Source: an uncultured Micrococcales bacterium (lineage in GTDB: Bacteria; Actinomycetota; Actinomycetes; Actinomycetales; Microbacteriaceae). Taken from it: a DNA stretch of 13,965 nucleotides. The stretch spans positions 1-13,965 of the forward strand of contig CAIJWY010000200.1 of NCBI GenBank assembly GCA_903824455.1. Reading direction: 5' to 3'. A model generated the notes under the pieces. The model was not told where the DNA came from. It worked only from the letters and a program-made list of their open reading frames with translations, and searched no databases. This document shows, one piece after another, positions 6,593-13,965 of this stretch (positions within the stretch are counted from its first letter, which is position 1; each line of letters starts with the position of its first letter). The position numbers and the translations under genes were made by a program.

Positions 6593-7927
6593 TTACTTGG
6601 TCGCTAGGGTCAAAGTGACCGTCGAGGTGTAAGTACCAGCTACGGTTGCTCGTGGTGCACGCAAGGTTAGGTTTGCGTTTAGAACAGTTACACCGGTTTC
6701 GCCTAGGTCTGCGTTCTTAGCAGCGCTAGCGATTGCGGTTGGGTAAGTTGCAGTTCCTGCAACAGTTCCAGCAGCAGCTGTTACGCCAGTTGCTTTGGTG
6801 GATGCTACAACAACATTTGGAACCAATCCGAGGTTGCTCTTGGCAATCTGGTTTGCTCCGCTTACGAAGGTTGCCACATCAGCCTGGAGGTCCCAGCCAT
6901 CGGTGGTGATCCAACGAGTGTCGTTGATCTGTACGTTACCTAGAGTTCCGCGAGTCACCGAGTAGTTGTTCTCGATGGTCGAAGCCCCGAAGCTAGCAGC
7001 TGCGTTTGCAGGAATTGATAATTCCAAGAAACCGTTGCTAATTCCGGAAACTCCAGCGCTCATGGTTACGGTACCGCCAAGAACAGCCGAGCCACCAAGA
7101 ACCATTGGGGTTTGGCTGCTGGTCTTGGTAACACTGGTTCCTTCAGCGGTGTAAACAACATCAACCGAGATCTTCGCGTAACCATCTGCGTCAACCACTG
7201 TGTAGGTGGCTGCAGTCTGGCTTGCGATTGGGTTTCCGTTGCGCTTCCACTGGAAGGTGGTGGTGTAGTCAGCAGGGAACACAGCTGGCTGTGCCTTGCT
7301 AGCGGTTAGCACGTCGCCAACCCAAACCGAACCAGCTTCGCGACCATCGTGTGCAGACACGGTGGTTACTGACCAGGTTGGGGTAGGCAGCGAAGTACCA
7401 GTGCTTTCAACTGCGGTTGCAGCTGCAGTCCAGGCACCGGTTCCAGCGGTAACAGTGATGGTGCGGAAGAACGCAGCCTGCAGAGTTACACCGGAGTTAG
7501 AGGTACATGCAACACCAAGGTTGTAGGTACCACCGTTTGTCTTAACACCATCGGCGTTTCCGTTCACCTGAGAAGCTGGTGAAAGGTCTGGCTGAAGGAT
7601 GTTTTTAGTTCCTGACGAGAACGTAAGAGGTGCCTTAGCGTTCCATGATGCAGGGGTGCCGGTGTTTGCCGATGTCGACAGGAAGGTGAAAGCTCCGGTC
7701 GAGGTTGATGGGCAAGCGAGTACTGTGTCTGATGCAGTAGCGCTTGCTGATCCAACAACCTGGCCTGCCCAAGTTCCGCTGCTGGTTAGAGCGTAAGAAC
7801 CATCGTATAGGTGTAGGGCACCGAATGAACCGTTGCTCTGGTAAGCCGCTTGGGCGGGGGCTAGGTTGCCAATCAGCATTGCTGCTGCGGCAACTACCAC
7901 GCCTGCGCGAAGGATGTTTTTCTTCAT
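6593..7927 (-). CDS. WxL-like domain surface protein with Ig-like middle domain
   Basis: 444 aa, secreted (signal peptide about 1-27, AQA-AY), with no membrane anchor. Three parts are visible. An N-terminal region (28-190) has two cysteines (71 and 141) that could pair. An Ig-like domain of bacterial surface-protein type (about 196-272) shows VGDVLTAS, FQWKRNGNPI and TYTVVDADGYAKISV. The C-terminal domain (about 285-444) resembles WxL: INDTRWITTDGWDLQADV, where WDL (345-347) fits the W-x-L signature, then ALNANLTL-type strands and AGTYTSTVTLTL at the end. In Firmicute WxL domains a second WxL lies in the final strand; here that position has Thr (TLTL). WxL domains bind the wall non-covalently, often with a DUF916 partner, and such a gene follows directly. 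The start is ATG at 7927 with a weak AAAGAG site. Its biased, regular codon use suggests high expression, by eye only. Ligand unknown. Confidence 0.78.
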   Translation of the reverse strand: MKKNILRAGVVVAAAAMLIGNLAPAQAAYQSNGSFGALHLYDGSYALTSSGTWAGQVVGSASATASDTVLACPSTSTGAFTFLSTSANTGTPASWNAKAPLTFSSGTKNILQPDLSPASQVNGNADGVKTNGGTYNLGVACTSNSGVTLQAAFFRTITVTAGTGAWTAAATAVESTGTSLPTPTWSVTTVSAHDGREAGSVWVGDVLTASKAQPAVFPADYTTTFQWKRNGNPIASQTAATYTVVDADGYAKISVDVVYTAEGTSVTKTSSQTPMVLGGSAVLGGTVTMSAGVSGISNGFLELSIPANAAASFGASTIENNYSVTRGTLGNVQINDTRWITTDGWDLQADVATFVSGANQIAKSNLGLVPNVVVASTKATGVTAAAGTVAGTATYPTAIASAAKNADLGETGVTVLNANLTLRAPRATVAGTYTSTVTLTLATK

Positions 7928-7956
7928 TTTAGTTTCAATCTCTTTCTTAGTAATCG

Positions 7957-9282
7957 TTACTTAGATCCGGTGTAAGCCGGTGCGTAGTAAGCAAGCGAGG
8001 TTGAGCTAGGAGCAAGGAAGCCGAATAGCAACTTAACTTTTCCTACCTTTGAAGCACCAGTGGTTTCGGAGTTCGATAGCTTGTTGTTAGCTGGGGCTAG
8101 CAGTGCCGCTAGGTTCTCGTCATACTTTGCTCCAGCAACAATTGCTCCACCAGCGGTGAAGGTGTTGTCGATACGTGCACGCTCAACGAAGAGGTAAACG
8201 TTGCGACCCCAGGTACCGTCTGCGTAGTAAGTGGTGCTTGGGGATAGAGCTGGCGCGGTTCCACTAACTGGAGAGGCACCTAGAGTGGTAGCGGTGTAAA
8301 CCGAACCAATCACAGCGGTTCCAGACTTGTCGAACGAAGCACCGTTCTGCATTGCGATCCAGCGCGAGGCTGACATAGGCATTACAGCGTCACCAGTCAT
8401 GGCAGCGTTAGTTGCATCGTGCTCCTGGCCAACTGCAACTCGACCAGCGGTAACAGCTGCGGTCAATGCTGCAGATTCAGTTCCTGATGCAGACGAAGAA
8501 CCGATCTTGATTAGGAAGTCTTTGCGAGTTCCCGATCCAGACTGAGGAACGATGCCCTTAGCTGTCACTTGAGTTACGCCGATTGTGATTGACGGAGTGG
8601 CCGAAGTGGTTTCGTAAAGCGACAACAACTGAGCTTCAGTTAGGTAAGGAACGCAAGGTGTACCTGCGTCGCCATCCTGGCCGGCATTACAAACTGCAGT
8701 AGCTAGTGAAGGGGTGAAAGCTAGAGCAATTGCATCACGTGCGAAAGGAACACGAACGATGGTGGCATCGGCTTCGGTTCCGGTACGTGAGGTGGTCTTT
8801 GGGTCTCCGCTCGAAGAACGAGCAATGTCAACCTGGCCGAAAACGTTTACGTTCTTTAGGCCGGCAGGCATTGAGCTGTTACCGGTAGCGTTTACTGCGC
8901 CAACACCCTGGTAAGTTGCCGAGGTGAAGAAGTTGTTGGCAGCGGTTGCACCTTCGTACATCGACGAGCTTAGAGCGTTGAAACCTTCACCCGAGCCGTT
9001 TGGACGGGAGAAACGAACGCCACCTGGCTTGGTGATTACATAAGGGGTTCCGGTTGCGTCAAACGAACCAAGGGTTGCACCATTCTGAGTGACACGAACG
9101 GTTGCACCGGTGATTGCGGTTCCATTGACGATCGCGTTGACGACGTCTTCTAGGGTGTCCGAACCAACGATTGAGTATGAGTTAGAAACTGGCTCTGCCT
9201 GAACAGCTGCGCCAGTTGAGAATGCAGCAAAAGCACAGCCAAGAGCGGCAACGCTTGCAACAATTTTCTTTGGGTTAAACAA
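7957..9282 (-). CDS. Soluble PstS-like (periplasmic-binding-protein fold) secreted protein
   Basis: 441 aa with a TTG start, six bases after AAAGGA; an in-frame TTG five codons upstream overlaps that site and is less likely. Signal peptide about 1-29 (VQA-EP). Mature-protein motifs match the PstS/PBP-like family: YSIVGSDT (36-43, first ligand loop), FGQVDIARSSSGD (148-160), VPFARDAIALAFTP (178-191), LTEAQLLSLYE (214-224) and PQSGSGTRKDFL (246-257, the Ser/Arg oxyanion loop). A Cys pair (198, 210) could form a disulfide. It has no lipobox, no C-terminal helix and no sorting motif, so it would be released or held by other surface proteins. It lies between the large PstS-like protein and the WxL-like protein, and is the third binding-protein-type gene in a row. 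A phosphate or phosphorylated ligand is plausible from context but not shown; other oxyanions cannot be excluded. Confidence 0.8.
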   Translation of the reverse strand: MFNPKKIVASVAALGCAFAAFSTGAAVQAEPVSNSYSIVGSDTLEDVVNAIVNGTAITGATVRVTQNGATLGSFDATGTPYVITKPGGVRFSRPNGSGEGFNALSSSMYEGATAANNFFTSATYQGVGAVNATGNSSMPAGLKNVNVFGQVDIARSSSGDPKTTSRTGTEADATIVRVPFARDAIALAFTPSLATAVCNAGQDGDAGTPCVPYLTEAQLLSLYETTSATPSITIGVTQVTAKGIVPQSGSGTRKDFLIKIGSSSASGTESAALTAAVTAGRVAVGQEHDATNAAMTGDAVMPMSASRWIAMQNGASFDKSGTAVIGSVYTATTLGASPVSGTAPALSPSTTYYADGTWGRNVYLFVERARIDNTFTAGGAIVAGAKYDENLAALLAPANNKLSNSETTGASKVGKVKLLFGFLAPSSTSLAYYAPAYTGSK

Positions 9283-9288
9283 GGTTTT

Positions 9289-9294
9289 TCCTTT
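9289..9294 (-). promoter_or_regulatory. Ribosome binding site deciding the TTG start at 9282
   Basis: AAAGGA lies six bases before the TTG at 9282. It would fall inside the coding sequence if the upstream in-frame TTG at 9297 were used, so the shorter 441-aa form is preferred. Confidence 0.65.
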
Positions 9295-9302
9295 CAAGAG
9301 TT

Positions 9303-9325
9303 AGGCAACCGGATTCGACTTGCCT
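9303..9325 (-). other. Small hairpin in the 83-base gap before the soluble PstS-like gene
   Basis: AGGCAA and TTGCCT flank an 11-base spacer, giving a 6-bp stem about 20 bases before the TTG start. No U-tract follows on the minus strand, so it is not a convincing terminator. It could be an mRNA stability or processing element that raises expression of the two secreted proteins downstream. The rest of this gap shows nothing clear. Confidence 0.3.
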
Positions 9326-9365
9326 GCCTGAGTTCCCCCAGACCCTTAAAGAATCTTTGTTACAC

Positions 9366-11825
9366 CTATACGAAGGATTTACGTCTTCTTATCACTGTGT
9401 AAAACATAAGTGAACAAATGAATAACGAGAAAACGGTTGGCATTACCGATGCGCTGAAAGGCATCGCTGGGTCTTTTGGCGTGTCACCCGCTGCAATAAC
9501 AGGTTGGGGTTTTTCAGTTGACTCGACAACCGGGAAAAGCGATTCGCCGCCATCAATAACAGGGGCAAGAGGTGAAATTCCTTTTTCGATTTGGGTTGCC
9601 ACTTTGAGAGCCGAAGCAACAAAAGTTTTGTTCAGCGGCGCATAACCTGGAGGCAGATCTCCCATGTCGGTGCCAGGGTTTTGCCCCTTAGTAACAGCAA
9701 AGCGAATTAGGTTGGCGTAAGCAAGTCTTGTTTTGGCATCTTGCTGCAAAGGGTTAATCGCCGCATAAATGGCGACAGCTAGAGGGTATGCATCAGCAGC
9801 AGCTTTGGCTTTTGAAGACCCAAAATCAAATTCGTAGACACCGGAGTTGTTCTCCGAAGGTGTCATTGCTTTTTCTGCTGCGCTCAAACTGGTCAGATTA
9901 GGTTTAACAAACTGGCCGGCAGGGTTCTTCAAGGCGACTTGGAAAGTCTTAAATCGCTCCGCAGCTGGCGTAGTTGATAGAGCCAAAACTTTTCGATAGC
10001 CAAGTGCGCTTCTACCCGACTTATTAAAAGCTGGAGGACTCTTATTGACATCCCAGTTACCGAGCTCAAAGGCGGCGCCGGTAAGGGCCGACAGAGCACC
10101 AGCCTCCAAATCGGAAAGGTATGGGCGCCAAGTAACAAGGTTTATGGCTCCGCTCTGGTCGGCGCCACCCGAAGTGGTGTTGTCTGGCTTCTCAATTGGG
10201 TCACTCTTTGGAAAACCAAAATTAGGCATAGTGAGAGCAGAGCCAGATGGATTTATGACTGCATCCGTGGAGTACCAAGGGTTAATTTTCATACCATTTT
10301 CATCGGGAATTCCCGCCATGAAATCCTTGGCGGCCGGGTCGGCCAAAATATAAGACCAGACCCTTTCGGCTAGGTAGGAGCGACTGTTAGGCATCAGAAC
10401 GTCGGCGATACCGCCAAACTTCAGGTCCATGTATTGCCAGTCGACAACATCGCTGTTGGCGGCCAAAAACTCTGGATCCTTGGTTAGGTTTCTGGGGTTA
10501 CCTTGAATCCTCGAAATGTCGGCTCCCGAAGGAAGAGCCTCGGTGTAAGACGCTGTTAATAGCTTGGCCAGAAGCCTTGGTGTGAGATTCATAGCGGTGA
10601 ACGGTGTGAGGTTCAATGCCCTAAGCTCTGGAGGAATGTTCATCGATTCGTTTACCGATCGATCAACCGAGAAACTAACTGAAATGCCACCTATCGCTAG
10701 AGGCGCGTAGACCAAAGGATCATTGGTCTGAAGGTTGTTGGCCCTGGTGGTGATGGCCAGAGGGCTGGTTGAATCGCCAGACGCGGCATCAAGGGCATCG
10801 CCATCGAACTGGTTACTAATCACAAAAGCAGACTTCACAGAACCACCGCAAAGGTCGGGCTGCCAAGAAGCAAAAGCCGCCCCGGCTAGCTCACTGCCCT
10901 GGATTTGTCGCTCTGGAACACCAATCTGACAGCGCACGCCGATTGGCCGAAAATCAAGTTTGATAGCAATGTGATGCTTCCAAGCATCCCAGAAAAGACC
11001 CGACTGTGAAATACCGGTTTGTCGGTTATCGCTAGTTCCTCGGGGCAGAACCACTAGCCAACATGGCTGCCCCACGTATTTGCCATCGACCTTGGTGGCA
11101 TTACCGCAACCTAGGCCAGGTGATTCCGAAGCGGTTTGAACCTCGAATGCGGCACTACCATCGCCGTTGGCATCAGAGCCAACCCAGGTCACTTCGTTTG
11201 AAGTTAGTTTGGAGAAGAACTGGTTAGAGTACATACTCACTGAGGAATCCACGTCTAGACCGCCATTAGCGTTTCGTTTAAGGTCCCAAATCTCTTCGCC
11301 AGTAGCAGACTTGAAAGGAATTGAGGTGTAGGGAGGGCTGGCCCAACCGTTACCAGCCTTGGTGTATTTCATGTCTTGCGAGTCGATTTTGTCGGGCTCA
11401 GTAGCATATGCTCGAGCAGTTCCAGGGCCTAGGTAAGCGCCATACTGACAGGTTGTTCGGTCGGGGTGGCCGGGTCTATTGGGATCTTCGCCCCAGCACT
11501 GGAAAATCTGCATGAAGTTGGTTCCGCCAGTTCCACTGGCACGAGTTGAATCTGGATTGGCGCCGGTCCAGGCAACTTCAACTCCTTGAGATCCGAGGTC
11601 CTTGGTTTGCGACACCGTTACTTTGAGGTCTGGCATTGGCGAGTGCGCGTAATCGAGCTCGTACTCTGATGCGGAAACGGTTTTTGCGGAGCTGGTTTGA
11701 GCGGAAGTGACTCCGAGGTCTCCTGCTTCGCTAGAAATAGGGTTCAGCAATCCACCCAGGACGATGCTCGCAGCGATAACGCTGGCACCGATACTTTTGA
11801 GTTCTAATACTGAGGTTTGCGTCAT
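9366..11825 (-). CDS. Large PstS-like membrane-anchored surface protein
   Basis: 819 aa from the ATG at 11825, which overlaps the pstS stop as ATGA and follows AAGGGG by five bases; a longer frame from 11939 would overlap pstS by 118 bp and lacks support. Signal peptide about 1-35. A long ectodomain is followed by one helix (about 793-811) and the tail IRRRKSFV. Six ectodomain cysteines (110, 126, 240, 255, 299, 326) all fall in the first 330 residues and could form three disulfides. PstS-like features appear in the middle and late parts: VYAPLAIGGISVSFSVDR (372-389), LTPRLLAKLLTASY (414-427), and DAYPLAVAIYAAINPL (678-693), which resembles the PstS C-terminal YP strand. It is roughly twice the length of a normal PstS. 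The N-terminal Cys-rich part (about 60-330) matches no family I can name. Tight coupling to pstS implies equimolar synthesis and a role in the same surface complex. Confidence 0.8.
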   Translation of the reverse strand: MTQTSVLELKSIGASVIAASIVLGGLLNPISSEAGDLGVTSAQTSSAKTVSASEYELDYAHSPMPDLKVTVSQTKDLGSQGVEVAWTGANPDSTRASGTGGTNFMQIFQCWGEDPNRPGHPDRTTCQYGAYLGPGTARAYATEPDKIDSQDMKYTKAGNGWASPPYTSIPFKSATGEEIWDLKRNANGGLDVDSSVSMYSNQFFSKLTSNEVTWVGSDANGDGSAAFEVQTASESPGLGCGNATKVDGKYVGQPCWLVVLPRGTSDNRQTGISQSGLFWDAWKHHIAIKLDFRPIGVRCQIGVPERQIQGSELAGAAFASWQPDLCGGSVKSAFVISNQFDGDALDAASGDSTSPLAITTRANNLQTNDPLVYAPLAIGGISVSFSVDRSVNESMNIPPELRALNLTPFTAMNLTPRLLAKLLTASYTEALPSGADISRIQGNPRNLTKDPEFLAANSDVVDWQYMDLKFGGIADVLMPNSRSYLAERVWSYILADPAAKDFMAGIPDENGMKINPWYSTDAVINPSGSALTMPNFGFPKSDPIEKPDNTTSGGADQSGAINLVTWRPYLSDLEAGALSALTGAAFELGNWDVNKSPPAFNKSGRSALGYRKVLALSTTPAAERFKTFQVALKNPAGQFVKPNLTSLSAAEKAMTPSENNSGVYEFDFGSSKAKAAADAYPLAVAIYAAINPLQQDAKTRLAYANLIRFAVTKGQNPGTDMGDLPPGYAPLNKTFVASALKVATQIEKGISPLAPVIDGGESLFPVVESTEKPQPVIAAGDTPKDPAMPFSASVMPTVFSLFICSLMFYTVIRRRKSFV

Positions 11826-13393
11826 TTTTTCCCCTTCGGCTTGCGATTCTCCAGCCAGCGAACAGCTAATGGTGGAATAACGACTGCGAAAATAGCAAGC
11901 AGAGCTGCCACAACCATCCAGGTTTGGTCGAGTCCCCAAACCGTTTTAGGGAGTTCATAAGCGTAGGCTTCAAGCTGCGATTTGCCATTTCCCGTTGGGC
12001 CTACGTAAACCGAACCCGAGCCTCCATCTCCTGAGGAACCTTGATCGACTCCACCAGTGGTTCCGTCAGAACCTGTGGTACCCGAGCCTGAGGATCCCCC
12101 TGAACCGTTTGATGAGCCGGTTGCGCACTGGGTAGCTCCTTGCTTATCGCAGTCTTGAGGCATGGCAGCCGTTTTTGCCAGCAAGTTGTTACCGGGCTTG
12201 TCTCCTGGCTTAAAGGTTGGGTTGTTGCACTTTGAGATGTCCACGTTGGCGGTATTCCCCGCTCCAGGGATTCTTGCAATCTGCTTGAAACCAGCCTGCA
12301 CTAGGTTGAGTGGAAGTGGCGAGTAGCCGAGTGCACTGGCTTGCTGCTGACCCTCACAAAGCATGTAATGAGCAAACGCGCCTAGGGTTACACCCTTTTT
12401 GGTACTGAAAGTTCCAGCGACTTCGGTTGGCACAATCATGTATGAATACGATGAGATTGGGTACGCTCTTGGGTCGGTAGCGTTGTAAACGCCATCAAGA
12501 ATTTGAGTTAGGTAGTCTTTTGAATTGGCGTTTTCATTGATTTTTGCTTGAAGTAACGACACGGCAACCGACTCTGCGGTGGGTGAGACATAGTAACCAG
12601 ACTTGTTCAAAACCTTGGCAACAGGGAAACCAGACTTCAGAGCATAAGAGTACTCAACATAGGTGATGGCGCCCTCGCCGTAGTCTTGCGAAACGTAACC
12701 AGCTACGCCGTTGGAGCCGCTCTGACTCTTGAATCCTGAGTAATTCGGAAACTGAGAGGTTAAACCGCAAGGTGACTGACGCCCAACCTTTTTACAGAAT
12801 GCATTCCATATAGAAGAATGCTGCTTCGACATCCACAGAGTGAACTGGGCGGTGGTTCCAGAGCCATCCGAACGAACCACCGGGGTAATTGTTTTGTTCG
12901 GCAGTTTGAGCGCGGGGTTATCTTTGGCGATTTCCGGATCATTCCAGTTGACAATGTTACCGGTGAAAATCTTGGTGATGTTTTGTCCAGAAAGTCGAAG
13001 GTTCGTGATGCGTTTTCCGGCGACTTTCAGGTTGTACATGAACGAGGTACCACCAGCGACAATTGGCATGTAGGCGTACTTGGTGGTTGGCTCTTCCGGT
13101 TGGGATCCATCTTCAGGGTTGCTTTGAAAAGGGATCTCGCTAACCGCGAAGTCTACGGTCTTGGCGATAAAGTCTCGTCGCCCAGCAGACGAACCAACGC
13201 CAGTGTAGTTAACCGTGATTCCGTAGTTGCTGTAAACGTTTCTGCGCCACTGGTCAAGAGCGTTTTGTGACCAGGTCGAGCCTGACCCAGTGATTGGGTA
13301 GTAGGTGGCGGCCTCTGCTGGAGCAGCAGCCAAAGTCGCTAGAATTCCTAGCGCCAGAATGCTCGAGAATGTTCTATTCAGGATTTTTTTCAC
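11822..13393 (-). CDS. pstS: Phosphate-binding protein PstS with C-terminal membrane anchor
   Basis: 523 aa, longer than usual PstS (about 320-380) because of a C-terminal extension. Signal peptide about 1-29 (AEA-AT) with no lipobox Cys, unlike typical Gram-positive PstS lipoproteins. Phosphate-site motifs: TGSGST (35-40), SSAGRRDF (68-75), VRSDGSGTTAQF (173-184), and the late YPISSYSYMIVP (311-322). The extension holds a Gly/Ser-rich linker (about 426-463), LPKT (481-484), a helix (about 492-512) and a basic tail (RWLENRKPKGKK). This is laid out like a cell-wall sorting signal, but Val replaces the Gly of LPxTG. GTG start: GTGA overlaps the pstA stop, with AAAGGAAG upstream. It captures extracellular phosphate and delivers it to PstC/PstA. 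Placing pstS after pstA reverses the common pstS-C-A-B order. Confidence 0.95.
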   Translation of the reverse strand: MKKILNRTFSSILALGILATLAAAPAEAATYYPITGSGSTWSQNALDQWRRNVYSNYGITVNYTGVGSSAGRRDFIAKTVDFAVSEIPFQSNPEDGSQPEEPTTKYAYMPIVAGGTSFMYNLKVAGKRITNLRLSGQNITKIFTGNIVNWNDPEIAKDNPALKLPNKTITPVVRSDGSGTTAQFTLWMSKQHSSIWNAFCKKVGRQSPCGLTSQFPNYSGFKSQSGSNGVAGYVSQDYGEGAITYVEYSYALKSGFPVAKVLNKSGYYVSPTAESVAVSLLQAKINENANSKDYLTQILDGVYNATDPRAYPISSYSYMIVPTEVAGTFSTKKGVTLGAFAHYMLCEGQQQASALGYSPLPLNLVQAGFKQIARIPGAGNTANVDISKCNNPTFKPGDKPGNNLLAKTAAMPQDCDKQGATQCATGSSNGSGGSSGSGTTGSDGTTGGVDQGSSGDGGSGSVYVGPTGNGKSQLEAYAYELPKTVWGLDQTWMVVAALLAIFAVVIPPLAVRWLENRKPKGKK

Positions 13394-13965
13394 TTTGTGT
13401 TCTTCCTTTTACTCGGTGAGTTTCCAGACATTAGGCTTTCGATCCTTCGCTCGTCGTCGAGAGATCGGCGTGCGGCTGCTCGCTGCCCCTGTTTAGAAAG
13501 ATTCCCAGGCGCTTTTCCTCCCAGGGCGCGAGCCAAAACAAAGAGAACCAAAACCAAGAGCAAGAGTGTTGCAGCGGTACCAAAGCCTCGTGCAATCATG
13601 GTTGGCTCAGGTGACTTGACGAAATCGAAGACCTGAAGCGGCAGAGAAATCATTGGCCCTTCTAGAGGGTTCCAGTTCATCACCGAAGAGATTCCAGAAG
13701 TGAGGAGAACGGGCGAAGTTTCACCAATTCCTCGAGCCGTGCCCAGAATTACAGCGGTGACCAAACCCGAACGCGCAGTTGGCAATACGATGTGCCAAAC
13801 CGTGCGCCATTTTGAAGCACCAAGAGCCAAAGCGGCTTCGCGAAGATTATTTGCCACCAATCGAAGCACCACGTCTGATGCGCGGATAACAATCGGCAAC
13901 ATCATTACTGTGATTGCCAGCGAAGCTGCAAAGCCGGAACGTGGCACAACACCCGTGCGAATAAA
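13390..13965 (-). CDS. pstA: Phosphate ABC transporter permease PstA, C-terminal part (partial at window edge)
   Basis: The frame runs off the window, leaving 191 C-terminal residues; an internal GTG at 13947 is not the true start because conserved sequence (FIRTGVV) continues upstream. PstA forms, with PstC, the membrane channel for phosphate. Visible: SGFAASLAITVMMLPIVIR, the EAA coupling loop that contacts PstB (REAALALGASKWRTVWHIVLP), ARGIGETSPVLLTSG, and a last helix AATLLLLVLVLFVLARAL. A long basic cytoplasmic tail follows (about 45 residues, rich in Arg, Lys and Ser), more than the few residues common after the last PstA helix. It overlaps pstS by 4 bp, so the two are translationally coupled. 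pstC is expected upstream, outside the window. Confidence 0.95.
   Translation of the reverse strand, partial: FIRTGVVPRSGFAASLAITVMMLPIVIRASDVVLRLVANNLREAALALGASKWRTVWHIVLPTARSGLVTAVILGTARGIGETSPVLLTSGISSVMNWNPLEGPMISLPLQVFDFVKSPEPTMIARGFGTAATLLLLVLVLFVLARALGGKAPGNLSKQGQRAAARRSLDDERRIESLMSGNSPSKRKNTK

Noticed and set aside
11826..11939. Longer N terminus for the 819-aa protein, starting at 11939
   Set aside because: It would overlap pstS by 118 bp, has no signal-peptide character, and the ATG at 11825 has a good ribosome binding site and an ATGA overlap.
12060..12120. Repetitive Gly/Ser/Thr codons in pstS as a possible DNA repeat or CRISPR-like array
   Set aside because: It encodes a low-complexity linker before the LPKT tail; units are irregular in length and sequence, with no spacer pattern.
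12818..13270. 150-codon open frame on the + strand, antisense to pstS
   Set aside because: It lies wholly inside the well-supported pstS gene on the other strand, has no recognisable motif, and is explained by the codon pattern of pstS.
1..13965. Mobile element, tRNA or CRISPR content
   Set aside because: I saw no transposase or integrase frame, no terminal inverted repeats with target duplication, no cloverleaf-like tRNA sequence and no regular repeat-spacer pattern. Genes are densely packed with consistent composition.

Overview
The window looks like part of a small-genome, moderate-GC actinobacterium, probably a freshwater Microbacteriaceae relative (Rhodoluna/Aquiluna type). I infer this from the roughly balanced base composition, frequent GTG and TTG starts, tight gene overlaps, Sec-secreted proteins ending in a membrane helix plus an Arg/Lys tail, and the family content. 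No rRNA or marker gene is present to prove it.

Layout. Bases 1-2793 (+ strand) hold two tandem paralogous secreted proteins with a GH13 (alpha-amylase superfamily) fold. The first is cut by the window edge. The second carries an N-terminal DUF916-like (WxL-interacting protein, peptidoglycan-binding) domain. Both have lost the GH13 catalytic residues, so they look like binding or scaffold proteins rather than enzymes. They converge on a long minus-strand array that runs from the right edge (13965) down to 2806.

In transcription order the array is: pstA (partial), pstS, an 819-aa PstS-like membrane-anchored surface protein, a soluble PstS-like binding protein, a WxL-like surface protein, a terminator-like hairpin, a PHO-box-like direct repeat, a DUF916/WxL-interacting-like membrane protein, a 323-aa single-pass exoprotein of unknown family, a sortase-fold protein lacking the catalytic Cys and His, and pstB. 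Most junctions are 4-17 bp overlaps or short gaps.

How it may work together. PstA and PstB are the permease and ATPase of the high-affinity phosphate importer. The seven genes between them encode only exported or membrane proteins: three different phosphate-binding-type proteins plus a WxL/DUF916/pseudosortase module. The simplest reading is a phosphate-responsive cell-surface assembly that captures phosphate, or a phosphate-bearing ligand, at the wall and hands it to the Pst permease. The same DUF916-type domain recurs in the neighbouring pseudo-GH13 protein, which suggests that both loci decorate the same wall layer. The domain calls and residue losses are read from the sequence; the joint function is inference.
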